A stretch of 64,000 bases of DNA, from NCBI GenBank assembly GCA_020852515.1, contig JADZAS010000005.1, positions 172,570 to 236,569 of the forward strand. The letters run 5' to 3'. Positions 1-9,022 of the stretch are shown here, one piece after another. Position numbers and translations under genes: made by a program. This DNA is from Phycisphaerales bacterium (GTDB lineage Bacteria > Planctomycetota > Phycisphaerae > Phycisphaerales > UBA5793). Position 1 is the first letter of the stretch. The number at the start of each line of letters is the position of its first letter. The notes under the pieces are model-generated. The model saw nothing but the letters and a program-made list of their open reading frames with translations. It was not told where the DNA came from and searched no databases.

Positions 1-165
1 TACGCTGCCGCCCTGCTCGTTCCGTTCACTGTGGTTCCATTCGCGCGCCGTCACCTCCGCCGCCGGCGCGGCCACTGCCCCGCCTGCAACTACGACCTCC
101 GAGCCACCACCACCGGCGTCTGCCCCGAATGTGGCGCGGCGAACACGCCACGCGCCGCGCCATAG
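1..165 (+). CDS. zinc-ribbon membrane protein, C-terminal fragment (cut by window edge)
   Basis: Only the last 54 residues are in the window. They hold the end of a hydrophobic stretch, an Arg-rich linker (RRHLRRRRG) and a C-terminal zinc ribbon with the pairs CPAC and CPEC about 17 residues apart, enclosing the planctomycete signature NYDLRATTTG. The layout equals the C-terminus of the seven genes that follow, so this is the first visible member of a tandem paralogue array. It ends in TAG and the next gene starts 9 bases further on. The ribbon probably binds one zinc ion on the cytoplasmic side of the membrane; its substrate or role is unknown. Confidence 0.85.
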   Translation, partial: YAAALLVPFTVVPFARRHLRRRRGHCPACNYDLRATTTGVCPECGAANTPRAAP

Positions 166-174
166 GATCAAGCG

Positions 175-831
175 ATGCCAACCCGCTGGCTCAACCGCCG
201 ACTCATCGCGAGAGCAAGCATCTTCCTCCTGCTCGGCGCGATCATCAACGTAGCCGTCGCGTGGGCGTGTGTGTATCCGGGCGCGGGCGGTCGCAGAGTT
301 GGCTTGATCGACGATATCCACTCCGAGTTACCGTGGTGGCAGAATCACGCACCACTTGAATGGAAGAGCAAGTACGGTTTTTCCGGAGAAGTTCTCGCGC
401 CGGGGTTTGACGTGCAACTCCGCTATTCCGACCCTTCGATCGATTGGGGCAAGACTCTCTACGGCTCAGTTCGAGCTGGCCTGCCCCTCAAGAGCATGAG
501 GGGTCATCTTTGGTGCATCACCACGTACGACGATGGGCCTGGGCGATTCCAGGACCGTGTCGAGCTTCATGCAGTCGGACTCTGGCGACTTGAATCGGAG
601 CTGGACGTTGAAGATTCCCTGCTCTCTTCCCTGCCGCTTCGACCATTGTGGTGCGGCTTCCTGTTCAACTCAGCACTTTACGGCGGAGTGCTTTGGATCC
701 TCGTGCTGGCCGCGCCGCGCAAGATCATCACAAGGCGACGTCTCAAGCACGGCCGCTGCCCCAACTGCAACTACGACCTCCGAGCCACCGCCACCGGCGT
801 CTGCCCCGAATGCGGTACACTCAGGAGTTGA
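175..831 (+). CDS. zinc-ribbon membrane protein, array member 2
   Basis: 218 residues. An N-terminal membrane segment (about 12-34) is followed by a ~120-residue domain probably outside the cytoplasm, then a second membrane segment introduced by LPLRPLWCGFLFN, a basic linker and a terminal zinc ribbon (CPNC...CPEC). The ATG follows the TAG stop of the upstream gene, and the AGGA of that TAGGATCA junction serves as ribosome binding site. The first ~20 residues and the junction DNA are nearly identical to those of the gene at 2215, which points to duplication or gene conversion. Function unknown; a zinc-dependent membrane-associated role is inference. Confidence 0.85.
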   Translation: MPTRWLNRRLIARASIFLLLGAIINVAVAWACVYPGAGGRRVGLIDDIHSELPWWQNHAPLEWKSKYGFSGEVLAPGFDVQLRYSDPSIDWGKTLYGSVRAGLPLKSMRGHLWCITTYDDGPGRFQDRVELHAVGLWRLESELDVEDSLLSSLPLRPLWCGFLFNSALYGGVLWILVLAAPRKIITRRRLKHGRCPNCNYDLRATATGVCPECGTLRS

Positions 832-893
832 CGCGAAGCCAGTTCACGCTGGCCTGGATTCGAGTGCGAACACGCAGATTGCGGATTGCCACG

Positions 894-1424
894 ATGGGCA
901 AATGGAAGAAGACATTGAATCGATTGGTGCAGATGAGCCTGTTCTGGAAGTCGATGCTGACGGGCGCACTCGCTGCACTGCTCTGCCTGCTTGCGTCCGC
1001 TTTGATCAGCTCATCCTCTCTCAGCGAGTTGCTGGCCATCTTTGTCATTCTCCCGGCTGTAGCGATGGGCCTGGGAGTCATGTGCGCGCTGGTGCTGTAC
1101 CCACTCGTGAAACTCTGCCTGCAGCGAAAGGCGCCTTTGCACGCCACGTTCTGTGCGTTCATGCCGATCCTGGCGTCGGCCGCCCTGTCTGGTCTCTTTC
1201 TGAAGCCGACGGGCACACTTGACCACATTCCGGCCGCAGTTGTGGCCACTGCGCTGGCGGCGATTCTGATCTGCGTCGTCTGTGCGCTCTCGCTTCCAAA
1301 CAGCGCTCCGGTCGGAACCCGTCCGCATTGCAAGACCTGCGGCTATGACCTCCACGCCAACACCACCGGCGTCTGCCCCGAATGCGGCGCGGCAATAGAC
1401 GCGGGCGGCGACAAGGCGAAGTGA
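894..1424 (+). CDS. zinc-ribbon membrane protein, array member 3 (short)
   Basis: 176 residues from the ATG at 894 (MGKWKKTLNRL). This start is preferred because the open frame upstream runs through the coding end of the previous gene. Unlike its neighbours it has no large exported domain: it consists of about four hydrophobic segments (residues ~18-40, 48-68, 80-100 and 110-130) and then the zinc ribbon CKTC...CPEC with the variant YDLHANTTG. It ends one base before the GTG of the next gene, so the two are probably co-transcribed. Role unknown. Confidence 0.75.
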   Translation: MGKWKKTLNRLVQMSLFWKSMLTGALAALLCLLASALISSSSLSELLAIFVILPAVAMGLGVMCALVLYPLVKLCLQRKAPLHATFCAFMPILASAALSGLFLKPTGTLDHIPAAVVATALAAILICVVCALSLPNSAPVGTRPHCKTCGYDLHANTTGVCPECGAAIDAGGDKAK

Positions 1425-1425
1425 T

Positions 1426-2205
1426 GTGAAGCCCTCTCAAACTCAATCCCGGTGCCGCTCGATCCTGACAACCCTCATCTGGTCACTCCCGCTGCTGCTT
1501 GTAACGAATGCATACTGGTCGTGGCGGTTTTCGCAGTACTTTCCAACCTCCTACGAAGAGCAGTGGTGGGAGTTTCTGATCACGTATCCATCCGATCCGT
1601 TCGGATATCTCGCCGCAGACGACCAGTACAGCGTCACCTACATCGTTCCATGGAAGACGAAGGTGGATTATCCGTGGCTCTCGCGCTTTGACACAGTAAC
1701 CGGGCCGGAGCGCACTACGCCAGAACAACGCGAGCTATGGCCTCAGTTCTTTGAGCCGCAGCCGGATGCAGCGCCAAGCTGGGTCAAACCCGAGCGGCTC
1801 CGCAATGCGCATCGGCTCGCCGCAGGCGAGTTCGAAGTCGAGATGTTCACGGCAACAGGCTGGCCCGTCAGGCTGCTCTGGTGCAGGTGGAAGCGAGACC
1901 AATCCGGTCAGGCGGCTGACCGCTCGACGGCCATTGTCCTGAACGAGCCCGGCGGTCAGGAAGTCGCCTCCGCTGCCAGCGTTCTCCCCTTCCGTCCCGT
2001 CTGGACCGGCCAACTGATCTACGGGTCATTCTGGTTCGCCGTCGTCGCGCTGCTCCGCACGTCCTGGTGGGTACTTCGTCGCGGCTGGCGCGATCAACGC
2101 GCACGACGAGGCCGCTGCACCTTCTGCAATTACGATCTGCGCGGCAACACCACCGGCGTCTGCCCCGAATGCGGCGCGGCGATCACGCCACGCGAGACGC
2201 CATAG
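1426..2205 (+). CDS. zinc-ribbon membrane protein, array member 4
   Basis: 259 residues from a GTG start one base after the preceding stop. Membrane segment near residues 13-28, a ~150-residue exported domain rich in Trp and Tyr, the paralogue signature LPFRPVWTGQ leading into a second membrane segment, a basic linker and the ribbon CTFC...CPEC with NYDLRGNTTG. An ATG directly upstream (1424) is followed at once by TGA, so GTG is the only sensible start. Family member of unknown function. Confidence 0.8.
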   Translation: MKPSQTQSRCRSILTTLIWSLPLLLVTNAYWSWRFSQYFPTSYEEQWWEFLITYPSDPFGYLAADDQYSVTYIVPWKTKVDYPWLSRFDTVTGPERTTPEQRELWPQFFEPQPDAAPSWVKPERLRNAHRLAAGEFEVEMFTATGWPVRLLWCRWKRDQSGQAADRSTAIVLNEPGGQEVASAASVLPFRPVWTGQLIYGSFWFAVVALLRTSWWVLRRGWRDQRARRGRCTFCNYDLRGNTTGVCPECGAAITPRETP

Positions 2206-2214
2206 GATCAAGCG

Positions 2215-3045
2215 ATGCCAACCCGCTGGCTCAACCGCCGACTCATCGCGCGAGCATGCATCTTCATGCTGCTCGGCGTGATCATCAACCTGGCCGTCGC
2301 GTGGGGACTGGCAATCGGACTCGACTTTCGTCGTGCGATGGGTGAGCTTCCTCCGGAGGTTCAGGAAGACTACTACCGAGACATTGACAACTCCTACTTC
2401 CTGCTCATGCGAGAAGAGGTCGATGTTCCTCCCTCTGATCGGTTTCCGGGCATTGTCATTGTGCGATGGCGCCGCACAGGAGCTGAGCGTGTCACCGTAT
2501 CATCTCTGTACGTAACCAGCGGAATGCCGCCCGAACCAAATCCCCGGACGCCCGAAGACCTTCTTTCGCCCTGGGCGCAGCCGGTTCTCCAAGTTCACGA
2601 TGTCAGAACTCAAGCCGTTCCGAATACGGGCCAGGAATGGCACTACTGGGACAGCATCGCGGATGCGCGCGGATGGCCCATGCTTTGCCTCATGGGCGGG
2701 GTGCGCCGACCGATGCCCGGCGCATACGTATACGACGCGAATCGGCGGCGCATCATCCTGACGGAGCAACGCATCGCGATCATCCCGCTCAACATGCCCG
2801 ATGGAAGGTACCGGACCGACGAGTTCCGGTGGCTCCCACTGCGCCCCATCTGGCCCGGTTTTGCGTTCAACACGATGTTATATGCAACGGCAACGTGGCT
2901 CCTGTTCGCCCTGCCGACCTTCCAGCGCAGAAGATGGCGAACCGCAAGGGGCCGCTGCCCGACCTGCAACTACGACCTCCGAGCCACCACCACCGGCGTC
3001 TGCCCCGAATGCGGCGCGGCGATCACACCGCGCGCCGCGACGTAG
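2215..3045 (+). CDS. zinc-ribbon membrane protein, array member 5
   Basis: 276 residues. Begins with the same MPTRWLNRRLIARA start as the gene at 175 and shares its TAGGATCA junction, but the exported middle domain has diverged completely. It has the signature LPLRPIWPGFAFN before the second membrane segment and a zinc ribbon CPTC...CPEC. The contrast of identical ends and a diverged middle suggests local recombination that keeps the ends alike. Function unknown. Confidence 0.85.
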   Translation: MPTRWLNRRLIARACIFMLLGVIINLAVAWGLAIGLDFRRAMGELPPEVQEDYYRDIDNSYFLLMREEVDVPPSDRFPGIVIVRWRRTGAERVTVSSLYVTSGMPPEPNPRTPEDLLSPWAQPVLQVHDVRTQAVPNTGQEWHYWDSIADARGWPMLCLMGGVRRPMPGAYVYDANRRRIILTEQRIAIIPLNMPDGRYRTDEFRWLPLRPIWPGFAFNTMLYATATWLLFALPTFQRRRWRTARGRCPTCNYDLRATTTGVCPECGAAITPRAAT

Positions 3046-3054
3046 GATCAACCG

Positions 3055-3828
3055 ATGTCGCACGCTCAGCCATCGTCACCTTTGCGCAGCAGGACGAGGC
3101 GACTCGCCATTTGCCTCGCGTCCGGGGCGGTGCTGCAGCATCTCGTCGCGTGCGGATTCTCCCTGCAGACATCGCAGGATCCGACTACCGACGCATGGGT
3201 GCTGAAGCTACGGGAGCCGGTGCGGCACTCGCGAGTCCTTGTCATCCGGGGTCGTTCAACAGGCCGAGATTCGCTCTTAGCCGATTTCTGGCGTTCACGC
3301 TCTGATCCTGCCGATTCCGTAGACGATTCGAGGCCGGACTGGAGCTCGGCTGAGTGGCGAAGTGATGAAGATCTCGTCTCAACCAGATCCATGCCTCCCG
3401 CGTGGTCGAGGTTCACTCACATCTCCACCGACCCGAACTTTGATTACTATCCGAATGCATCCTCGTGGGGATGGTGTGTCGAGGTCGCTTCTGGATGGCC
3501 GATGCGGAGCGCCTCGTACTTTGCAGGTGAGTCGCTCGGCGGTGGACCTCTTCAAGTTCGCGACGGGATCGTCGTTCCGCACGCGGGCAACGGCAATCGA
3601 ATATCACGCGCCCTTCCGCTGGCTATCTACTGGCCAGGCGCGATCGTCAACACTCTCATCTACGCCGCGGTCCTGCTCGCGCTGGCCACCCTGGTCCGGC
3701 TGAGTCGTCAACGCCTTCGCGTCCGACGCGGCCACTGCCCCGCCTGCAACTACGACCTCCGAGCCACCACCACCGGCGTCTGCCCGGAATGCGGCGCGGT
3801 CATTTATTCGCTGTCGTCGGTTGCATGA
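3055..3828 (+). CDS. zinc-ribbon membrane protein, array member 6
   Basis: 257 residues, ATG 9 bases after the previous TAG. N-terminal hydrophobic segment (about 17-36), exported domain of ~140 residues, a second membrane segment (LPLAIYWPGAIVN...), basic linker, and ribbon CPAC...CPEC. The C-terminal tail after the ribbon is short and differs from its neighbours (AVIYSLSSVA). Expected co-transcription with the rest of the array. Role unknown. Confidence 0.8.
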   Translation: MSHAQPSSPLRSRTRRLAICLASGAVLQHLVACGFSLQTSQDPTTDAWVLKLREPVRHSRVLVIRGRSTGRDSLLADFWRSRSDPADSVDDSRPDWSSAEWRSDEDLVSTRSMPPAWSRFTHISTDPNFDYYPNASSWGWCVEVASGWPMRSASYFAGESLGGGPLQVRDGIVVPHAGNGNRISRALPLAIYWPGAIVNTLIYAAVLLALATLVRLSRQRLRVRRGHCPACNYDLRATTTGVCPECGAVIYSLSSVA

Positions 3829-3864
3829 TGTTGTCGAAGCGAGGAGGCTCGTACACTGGTACAG

Positions 3865-4635
3865 ATGCACACGCACTGGCAACGACGCAGCCCCAAGATC
3901 TCGCCCATCTACCGATGTACGGCTTGGGCGCTCGCGCCACTTTGGGCGTGGGCGTTGGTCGCACTCGCCCTCTTTGTCTATCTGGTCTTCCCCGAATGCG
4001 CATGGCTATTGAAGAATCCGCTCGACGGATACTCGGTCACAACGTCCGGCCGTCGGTTCGATGCTGATACACAGGATTCATACTGGCTGAAGCTCGACCT
4101 GTATGCAGGTCCGCCCGGGCACAACTGGTACCAGCATCATAAAGCATCGTTTTATCTGGTGTATCGGCCGGGTCAGAGGAACCTGGCGCTGGATGCTCCA
4201 ATCGGACCTGTCCACAAAGTGGTCGGCTACGATGAATCGTCACAGCGCGTATGGTACATCGACGCAGACACCCATGAAGAAAGCTCCGTCAGCGGGGTGT
4301 GGGCCGGCTCGCGCGGACTGCCAATCAAATGGCAACCGGGAGGTCGGGGATACACACTGGAAGCCCGTGCGGGGAGTTTCCCGACCGCCGATCTCGCAAG
4401 TGACAAGCCCACAATCCTCTGGACGGACATGATTGGGTGGTTCTCACTGCAGGCACTCTACGTTGCGGTTGCGTTTGCGGTGCTCACGCTCGCACGGCGG
4501 CATGTTCTCTCTACGGTGCGGGCTATCCGTCAACAGACCCGCCACTGCCCCACCTGCAACTACGACCTCCGAGCCACCACCACCGGCGTCTGCCCCGAAT
4601 GCGGCGCGGCGATCACGCCGCGCGCCGCGACGTAG
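3865..4635 (+). CDS. zinc-ribbon membrane protein, array member 7
   Basis: 256 residues. The ATG used (MHTHWQRRSPK) gives an N-terminal basic stretch and a clear membrane segment (about 18-42). A ~140-residue exported domain follows, then a second membrane segment, linker and ribbon CPTC...CPEC. It lacks the LPxRPxWxG signature found in most paralogues and has MIGWFSLQALY there instead. The 36-base gap before it is the longest in the array apart from the one before member 3, so a separate promoter is possible. Confidence 0.8.
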   Translation: MHTHWQRRSPKISPIYRCTAWALAPLWAWALVALALFVYLVFPECAWLLKNPLDGYSVTTSGRRFDADTQDSYWLKLDLYAGPPGHNWYQHHKASFYLVYRPGQRNLALDAPIGPVHKVVGYDESSQRVWYIDADTHEESSVSGVWAGSRGLPIKWQPGGRGYTLEARAGSFPTADLASDKPTILWTDMIGWFSLQALYVAVAFAVLTLARRHVLSTVRAIRQQTRHCPTCNYDLRATTTGVCPECGAAITPRAAT

Positions 4636-4644
4636 GATCACGCG

Positions 4645-5364
4645 ATGACCGCTTCGCTCCCGTCATTGCTGCGCCGGCGAATCTCGTCCACAATGCTGTG
4701 GACGCTGAGCCTTCTGCTGCTCACAAACGTTCTCTGGTCCATCTGGGCCGCAACGTCTTGCGATTCTCCATTCGCTGGCACTCGATCGAGAATCAGTTTC
4801 GCGCCAGTGGACGATAACAAAAGCTGTTTTGCCGAGGTCTTCGCTTCCACCACAAAGTCGTTCCATGAAGTGTATCTGTCCCCCGCCGATTCTGATGGTT
4901 CGCTCGCGCGGCGTGAACGTACGGTTAGCGGCACCGCGCCACTGTGGCTGCGAAGAGCGCTGAGCGGACAACGGATGCACGAGGCGTCACCCGACGCGAT
5001 GTGGGAGTTCTCATCGGTCGGATTCCCGTTCCGCATGCTGTGGCACGCCGTTCAGCTACCGCATGGATACGCGCTGACAGGGTTCGGAAGTGGCGTCAGT
5101 CCGCGCAACGACAGCAGCCTCATGCCGCATACGGGGATCACGGTGAGTAAGTCCGGCCGTGGCGCCTCAAGTGATGTCGTCTTGCCCATCCGACCAATTC
5201 TCGCTGGCCAAGTGTTCTACGCCGTGTTCTGGTTCGGTTTGCTCCTGATGGCGTCGTTTGTCCATCGGCGCGTGCGAATCTGGCGCGGCCGCTGCCCCAC
5301 CTGCAACTACGACCTCCGAGCCACCACCACCGGCACCTGCCCCGAATGCGGCGCGGACGCGTAG
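4645..5364 (+). CDS. zinc-ribbon membrane protein, array member 8
   Basis: 239 residues, ATG 9 bases after the preceding TAG (TAGGATCA junction). Membrane segment near residues 16-34, exported domain, signature LPIRPILAGQVFY, second membrane segment, basic linker and a zinc ribbon CPTC...CPEC ending almost directly at the stop. Last intact member of the array. The DNA coding its final residues is duplicated about 217 bp downstream, outside any gene. Confidence 0.82.
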   Translation: MTASLPSLLRRRISSTMLWTLSLLLLTNVLWSIWAATSCDSPFAGTRSRISFAPVDDNKSCFAEVFASTTKSFHEVYLSPADSDGSLARRERTVSGTAPLWLRRALSGQRMHEASPDAMWEFSSVGFPFRMLWHAVQLPHGYALTGFGSGVSPRNDSSLMPHTGITVSKSGRGASSDVVLPIRPILAGQVFYAVFWFGLLLMASFVHRRVRIWRGRCPTCNYDLRATTTGTCPECGADA

Positions 5365-5668
5365 GTCCGGATCGCTGCTCGACTTCCTCTTCGTGTCCTC
5401 TCGGTGCTCTCCGTGACTCCGTGGTGAAGTGCTCGCCACCCGTTCGCGCAGTCGCGGCGGTGCTGCAAAACGAACGCGCCGCGCATCGACCCGCCAAGCG
5501 CCGGGCCTGCGCACAGCCTTGTCCCGACCTACCGCCCGTCACACCACCGGCACCTGCCCCGAATGCGGCGCGCACGCGTAGGTCGGGACCGCTGCTCAAC
5601 TTCCTCTTCGTGTCCTCTTCGTGCTCTCCGTGACTCCGTGGTGAAGCGTTCGCCACCCGTTTGCGCCC
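5332..5668. repeat. two ~120-bp direct repeats carrying a zinc-ribbon gene end
   Basis: Copy 1 (about 5332-5455) covers the last codons of array member 8 and the DNA after it. Copy 2 (about 5549-5668) repeats the same bases, including a CPECGAHA-stop end with no gene body before it. Both contain the wording CTCCGTGACTCCGTGGTGAA, which resembles the repeats near 16700-17160. It looks like a local tandem duplication that left a zinc-ribbon remnant. Nothing else is seen in the 5365-5805 gap. Confidence 0.7.
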
Positions 5669-5805
5669 AGCCCCATCGACGTGGCCCCGGATTTCCATGA
5701 TTCTGCCGCGCCGCCGCCGCATGCGCATCCGGCTCAGTGCGGCAGGCGCTTCACGCGCGTATTGTCCCCGATTGCCGCAGCCGCAGGTTTGCACCGGAGG
5801 CCACG

Positions 5806-7125
5806 ATGTCGCCCCGCCCGACCAGCCGCCTTGTCCGCAGTCTCATCGCCCTGCTTGCGATGGCGCTGCTCGCCGTGATCATGTCCGCCGCCCGGGCCCA
5901 GAGCCCCCTGCCGCGAGACGAACCGCCACCGACCGGCGACGATGGCGACCTGACGCCTGGCACGCTCGACCTCCCGCCGCGCACCGGCGCGTACCGCATC
6001 ACCTTCACGCAGCGCCACCCCGGCAGCGCCATCAGCCGCATCAAGGCCCGCATGCGCTACGCCACCACCGAGCCGGCGCCCGAATACGACATCGAGGATG
6101 AATCCTTCGAGGTGTATGTGCCGTCGGATTACGACCCGGCCCGCGCGTACGGCCTCATCGTCTGGTCGAGTCCGAGCGAATCCGCAGCCGCGCCGCCGCA
6201 ATGGCTGCCCGTGCTCGATCGGCGCGATTTCATCTGGGTCGGCGCCAACGGAGCCGGCAACGAGCGAATCGGGTGGTACCGCTTCGGCCTCGCCCTCGAC
6301 GCCGCACATAACATGCGGCAGACATATAACATCGACCCGCTGCGCCTCTACATCGCGGGCATGTCGGGCGGGGGCCGCATCGCCAGCCGCCTTGGCGTGG
6401 CCTACGCCGACGAGTTTGCCGGCGCGTTCATGATCGTCGGCTGCGACTTCTATCGCCGCACGCCCGTGCCCGACCAGCCGGGCAAGGTGTACATCGAGCG
6501 CTACCAGCCGCCGCCGGGCCCCGTTCTCGCCAGGGCGGTGCGCGACAACCGCTACGTCCTGCTCACCGGCAGCGAAGACTTCAACCGCACCGAGACGGCG
6601 ACGATCTACGAGCACGGCTTCGTCAAGGAGCGTTTCGCGCACGCGACGTATCTCGAAGTGCCGGACATGGGTCACACGCTGCCCGACGCCGAGTGGTTCG
6701 ACAAAGGACTCGAGGCGCTCGATGCGCCGCTGGCCGAGCGCCGCGCCGCCGAGGCGGAGGCAATGGAGAAGATCGAGCGCGAGGCGGCCGATGCGCTGGT
6801 GCTGGCGCTGGAGAAGTTCGATGCCGACGCCGTCGCGGGCTACGAACTGCTCGAGGCCGTGGCCGATCGCTTCGCGCAGACCGCTGCCGGCCGCACGGCG
6901 CGGCTCAAGGCCGCGCAGTGGGCCGCCGACCCGGCCAACAAGGCCGCGCTCGACGCCGCCCGCGTGCGCGACCAGGCCCGGCAATTGCTCTCGATGGTGG
7001 ACAACTACATCAAGGCCGGCCGCCCCGACCTCGCGCGCGAGAAGCTCAAGCAGGTCATCGCACTCGTCCCCGACACCGACCTGGCCCGCGAGGCCGCCCA
7101 GCGGCTTGAGGCACTGAAGAAGTAG
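5806..7125 (+). CDS. secreted alpha/beta hydrolase (esterase / PHB-depolymerase-like)
   Basis: 439 residues from the ATG at 5806, chosen over an in-frame codon at 5737 because GGAGG lies 5 bases upstream and a typical signal peptide follows (SRLVRSLIALLAMALL...ARA, residues ~6-31). The nucleophile motif GMSGGGR lies near residue 185, with the oxyanion-type YIAG just before it, and a candidate catalytic His in DMGHTLPD near residue 288. The last ~140 residues are Ala/Glu-rich helices, perhaps a TPR-like adaptor. Expected to cleave an ester substrate outside the cytoplasm; the substrate cannot be told from the sequence. Confidence 0.75.
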   Translation: MSPRPTSRLVRSLIALLAMALLAVIMSAARAQSPLPRDEPPPTGDDGDLTPGTLDLPPRTGAYRITFTQRHPGSAISRIKARMRYATTEPAPEYDIEDESFEVYVPSDYDPARAYGLIVWSSPSESAAAPPQWLPVLDRRDFIWVGANGAGNERIGWYRFGLALDAAHNMRQTYNIDPLRLYIAGMSGGGRIASRLGVAYADEFAGAFMIVGCDFYRRTPVPDQPGKVYIERYQPPPGPVLARAVRDNRYVLLTGSEDFNRTETATIYEHGFVKERFAHATYLEVPDMGHTLPDAEWFDKGLEALDAPLAERRAAEAEAMEKIEREAADALVLALEKFDADAVAGYELLEAVADRFAQTAAGRTARLKAAQWAADPANKAALDAARVRDQARQLLSMVDNYIKAGRPDLAREKLKQVIALVPDTDLAREAAQRLEALKK

Positions 7126-7183
7126 TGCGCTTTGCGTTGAAGCTCTGCCCTTTGGCGCTCAGGCCCGTCTAAGCGCAGTATTG

Positions 7184-7281
7184 ACCGCAAAGATCGCCGA
7201 GAGCGCCGAGGAATGCAGCGTGTGGCTTTGACCGATCCTGCCGCGCCGCCACTCTCTGCGCTCTTGGCGCTCTCTGCGGTT
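7184..7281. repeat. imperfect inverted repeat between convergent genes
   Basis: Arms of about 29 bases at 7184-7212 and 7252-7281 (wording ACCGCAAAGA...GAGAGCGC and its complement) could form a long stem. It lies between convergent genes ending at 7125 and 7311, so it may terminate transcription in both directions. The wording resembles dispersed repeats common between genes in planctomycetes (recollection, not searched). Confidence 0.5.
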
Positions 7282-7310
7282 GATTGTCTTCCTGAGCAGA
7301 CAGCGGCGCA

Positions 7311-7838
7311 CTATTGCTCCACCTTCGTTGCCGGCTGCTTTGGAATCTTGCGCAGCATCCCGATGGCGCTCCAGATCGCCGCAACGCCCATAACAATGAC
7401 ATCATCGAAGCCCACGCCGGCGACCGCGGGAATCTGGTTGAGCAGCCATCCCGACCAGCCGCCCAGCGCCACCGACAGCAGCACGAGAAGCAGCAGCACC
7501 TCTTGGCGCTGCCGCATCACCGGGCTCGGCCAGCCGTTCTCGACCGCCTGCTTCTCGCGCAAGCGGGCCGCGATGCGAATCGTCGCCAGCAGCGCCACAG
7601 GCACAGCCGCGGCGACAAGTTCCCAGCCCACCCACCGCATGAGTGTCCACGTTCCCAAGCCATACCAGAACGTGTACCACGCCGTCGCAAAGATAAAGAT
7701 GACCGCGAGAATCCAAAGCGGCGGGCCGCTCATCACCTGCTCGCGCACGAGGATGACGGGCTCGCCTGTTTCCGGATCAACCAGGCGAAACTCCTGGCTC
7801 GGCCCGCGCACGCTGGAGCGGTTGCCGCGCCACCTCAT
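7311..7838 (-). CDS. membrane protein of unknown function
   Basis: 175 residues with about four hydrophobic segments (near 45-60, 70-88, 115-135 and 145-165) and a short soluble N-terminus containing FRLVDPETGEPV. Its ATG overlaps the stop of the upstream double-zinc-ribbon gene by 4 bases (ATGA), so the two are translationally coupled and probably act together in the membrane. No catalytic motif seen. Confidence 0.7.
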   Translation of the reverse strand: MRWRGNRSSVRGPSQEFRLVDPETGEPVILVREQVMSGPPLWILAVIFIFATAWYTFWYGLGTWTLMRWVGWELVAAAVPVALLATIRIAARLREKQAVENGWPSPVMRQRQEVLLLLVLLSVALGGWSGWLLNQIPAVAGVGFDDVIVMGVAAIWSAIGMLRKIPKQPATKVEQ

Positions 7839-8782
7839 ATTGCATCCACTGCCGCGTTCACGGCTGTCTCTTCGATGGCGATCTGATGTTCAATGCGCCG
7901 CAGATCCTTATAGAGCCAGTAGATCATGTTCCAGTACATAACGATCGCGATGATCGGCCCGATGCCCACGCAGAGGATTCCCACGGTCATCAGCAGCGGC
8001 CCCAGCCACATGAAGCGTCTGGCCCGCTCGTGCACGGTGCGATCAGGCACGCGCCGCGCGATCCAGCGCAGATAGATCATCGAAGCAAAGAACTGCACCG
8101 CCATCACTGCCAGCGCCGCCATCGCCGTCGCGACCTCGATCCACCCCATCGCCTGATTCGGCGTCGCGCCCGGCAACATCTGCACCACGAAATCGCCCAT
8201 GGCGTAGATCGCGCCGAACACCAGCGCCCAGCGCAGCACCTTGCGCGACGTTGCGCCGTCATCGCGGCCGCTGTACGCCGGATCGAGCGCGCTGAGCAAC
8301 CACCAGCCGTAGAGCGAGCCGAATTCGACCACGAGTCCGGCGATGCTCATCGCGAGATCAACGGCCGGTGTGGCCAACGGCGCCGCACCAGCCAGCACCG
8401 CCGTCAATATAATGCCCAGCAGCAATACGAACTGCACGGCGATCGACGCCAGCACCATCCATGCCCCCCGCCGCAGCGATCGAACATAATCAAGCGAGCA
8501 GCAGCCCAGCAGGTCGCCGCGCAGCGACTTGCTGATCGGCGTGCCGCACTCCGGACACGCGCCGCCCTCGCGCAGCCCGCGCAGCGCATAGCCGCACTGA
8601 ATGCAGAACGCATCATCGACACTGGGTAGCCCGATCGCATCGCTCACCGCCGCATGACAATCGGGGCACGAATCACCAACCTTCAATCCGAGCAGACTCC
8701 GCCCGCACCGCACGCATTCGATCGCCTCGACGACCACGTCGTTGACCGTTCCGACAATCGGCGGCGCGACAGCTTCGTTCAT
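7835..8782 (-). CDS. double zinc-ribbon multi-pass membrane protein
   Basis: 315 residues. Two zinc ribbons lie at the N-terminus: CVRC...CPDC (about 23-42) and CIQC...CPEC (about 60-80), the second with the planctomycete form CGYALRGL. About five or six membrane segments and a charged C-terminal tail follow. The order is reversed relative to the array at 1-5364, where the ribbon is C-terminal. First gene of a two-gene operon with 7311-7838. Role unknown; a zinc-stabilised cytoplasmic head on a membrane domain is the visible architecture. Confidence 0.75.
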   Translation of the reverse strand: MNEAVAPPIVGTVNDVVVEAIECVRCGRSLLGLKVGDSCPDCHAAVSDAIGLPSVDDAFCIQCGYALRGLREGGACPECGTPISKSLRGDLLGCCSLDYVRSLRRGAWMVLASIAVQFVLLLGIILTAVLAGAAPLATPAVDLAMSIAGLVVEFGSLYGWWLLSALDPAYSGRDDGATSRKVLRWALVFGAIYAMGDFVVQMLPGATPNQAMGWIEVATAMAALAVMAVQFFASMIYLRWIARRVPDRTVHERARRFMWLGPLLMTVGILCVGIGPIIAIVMYWNMIYWLYKDLRRIEHQIAIEETAVNAAVDAI

Positions 8783-9022
8783 GCGGGGGCTCCTCGTCCC
8801 ATGCTCCCGCCGCGTTTGCGAACCCGGCCAGGCGGCGAGTGCATACTACGCCCACCGGCCGGCGCCGCCGCCTGCACCGCCGGCAGAAAAAAGCAGCGGC
8901 CGGCGCCGCCTGCAACTGCAAGCCGCGCCGAACCGCCGCACGTTCCCTCTCTCATTCGCCGCGCCGCGTCTGACTCAGCGGCGCGCCCGCCGCGCCGCAC
9001 TCAGTCACGCCATTCGCGCCGG

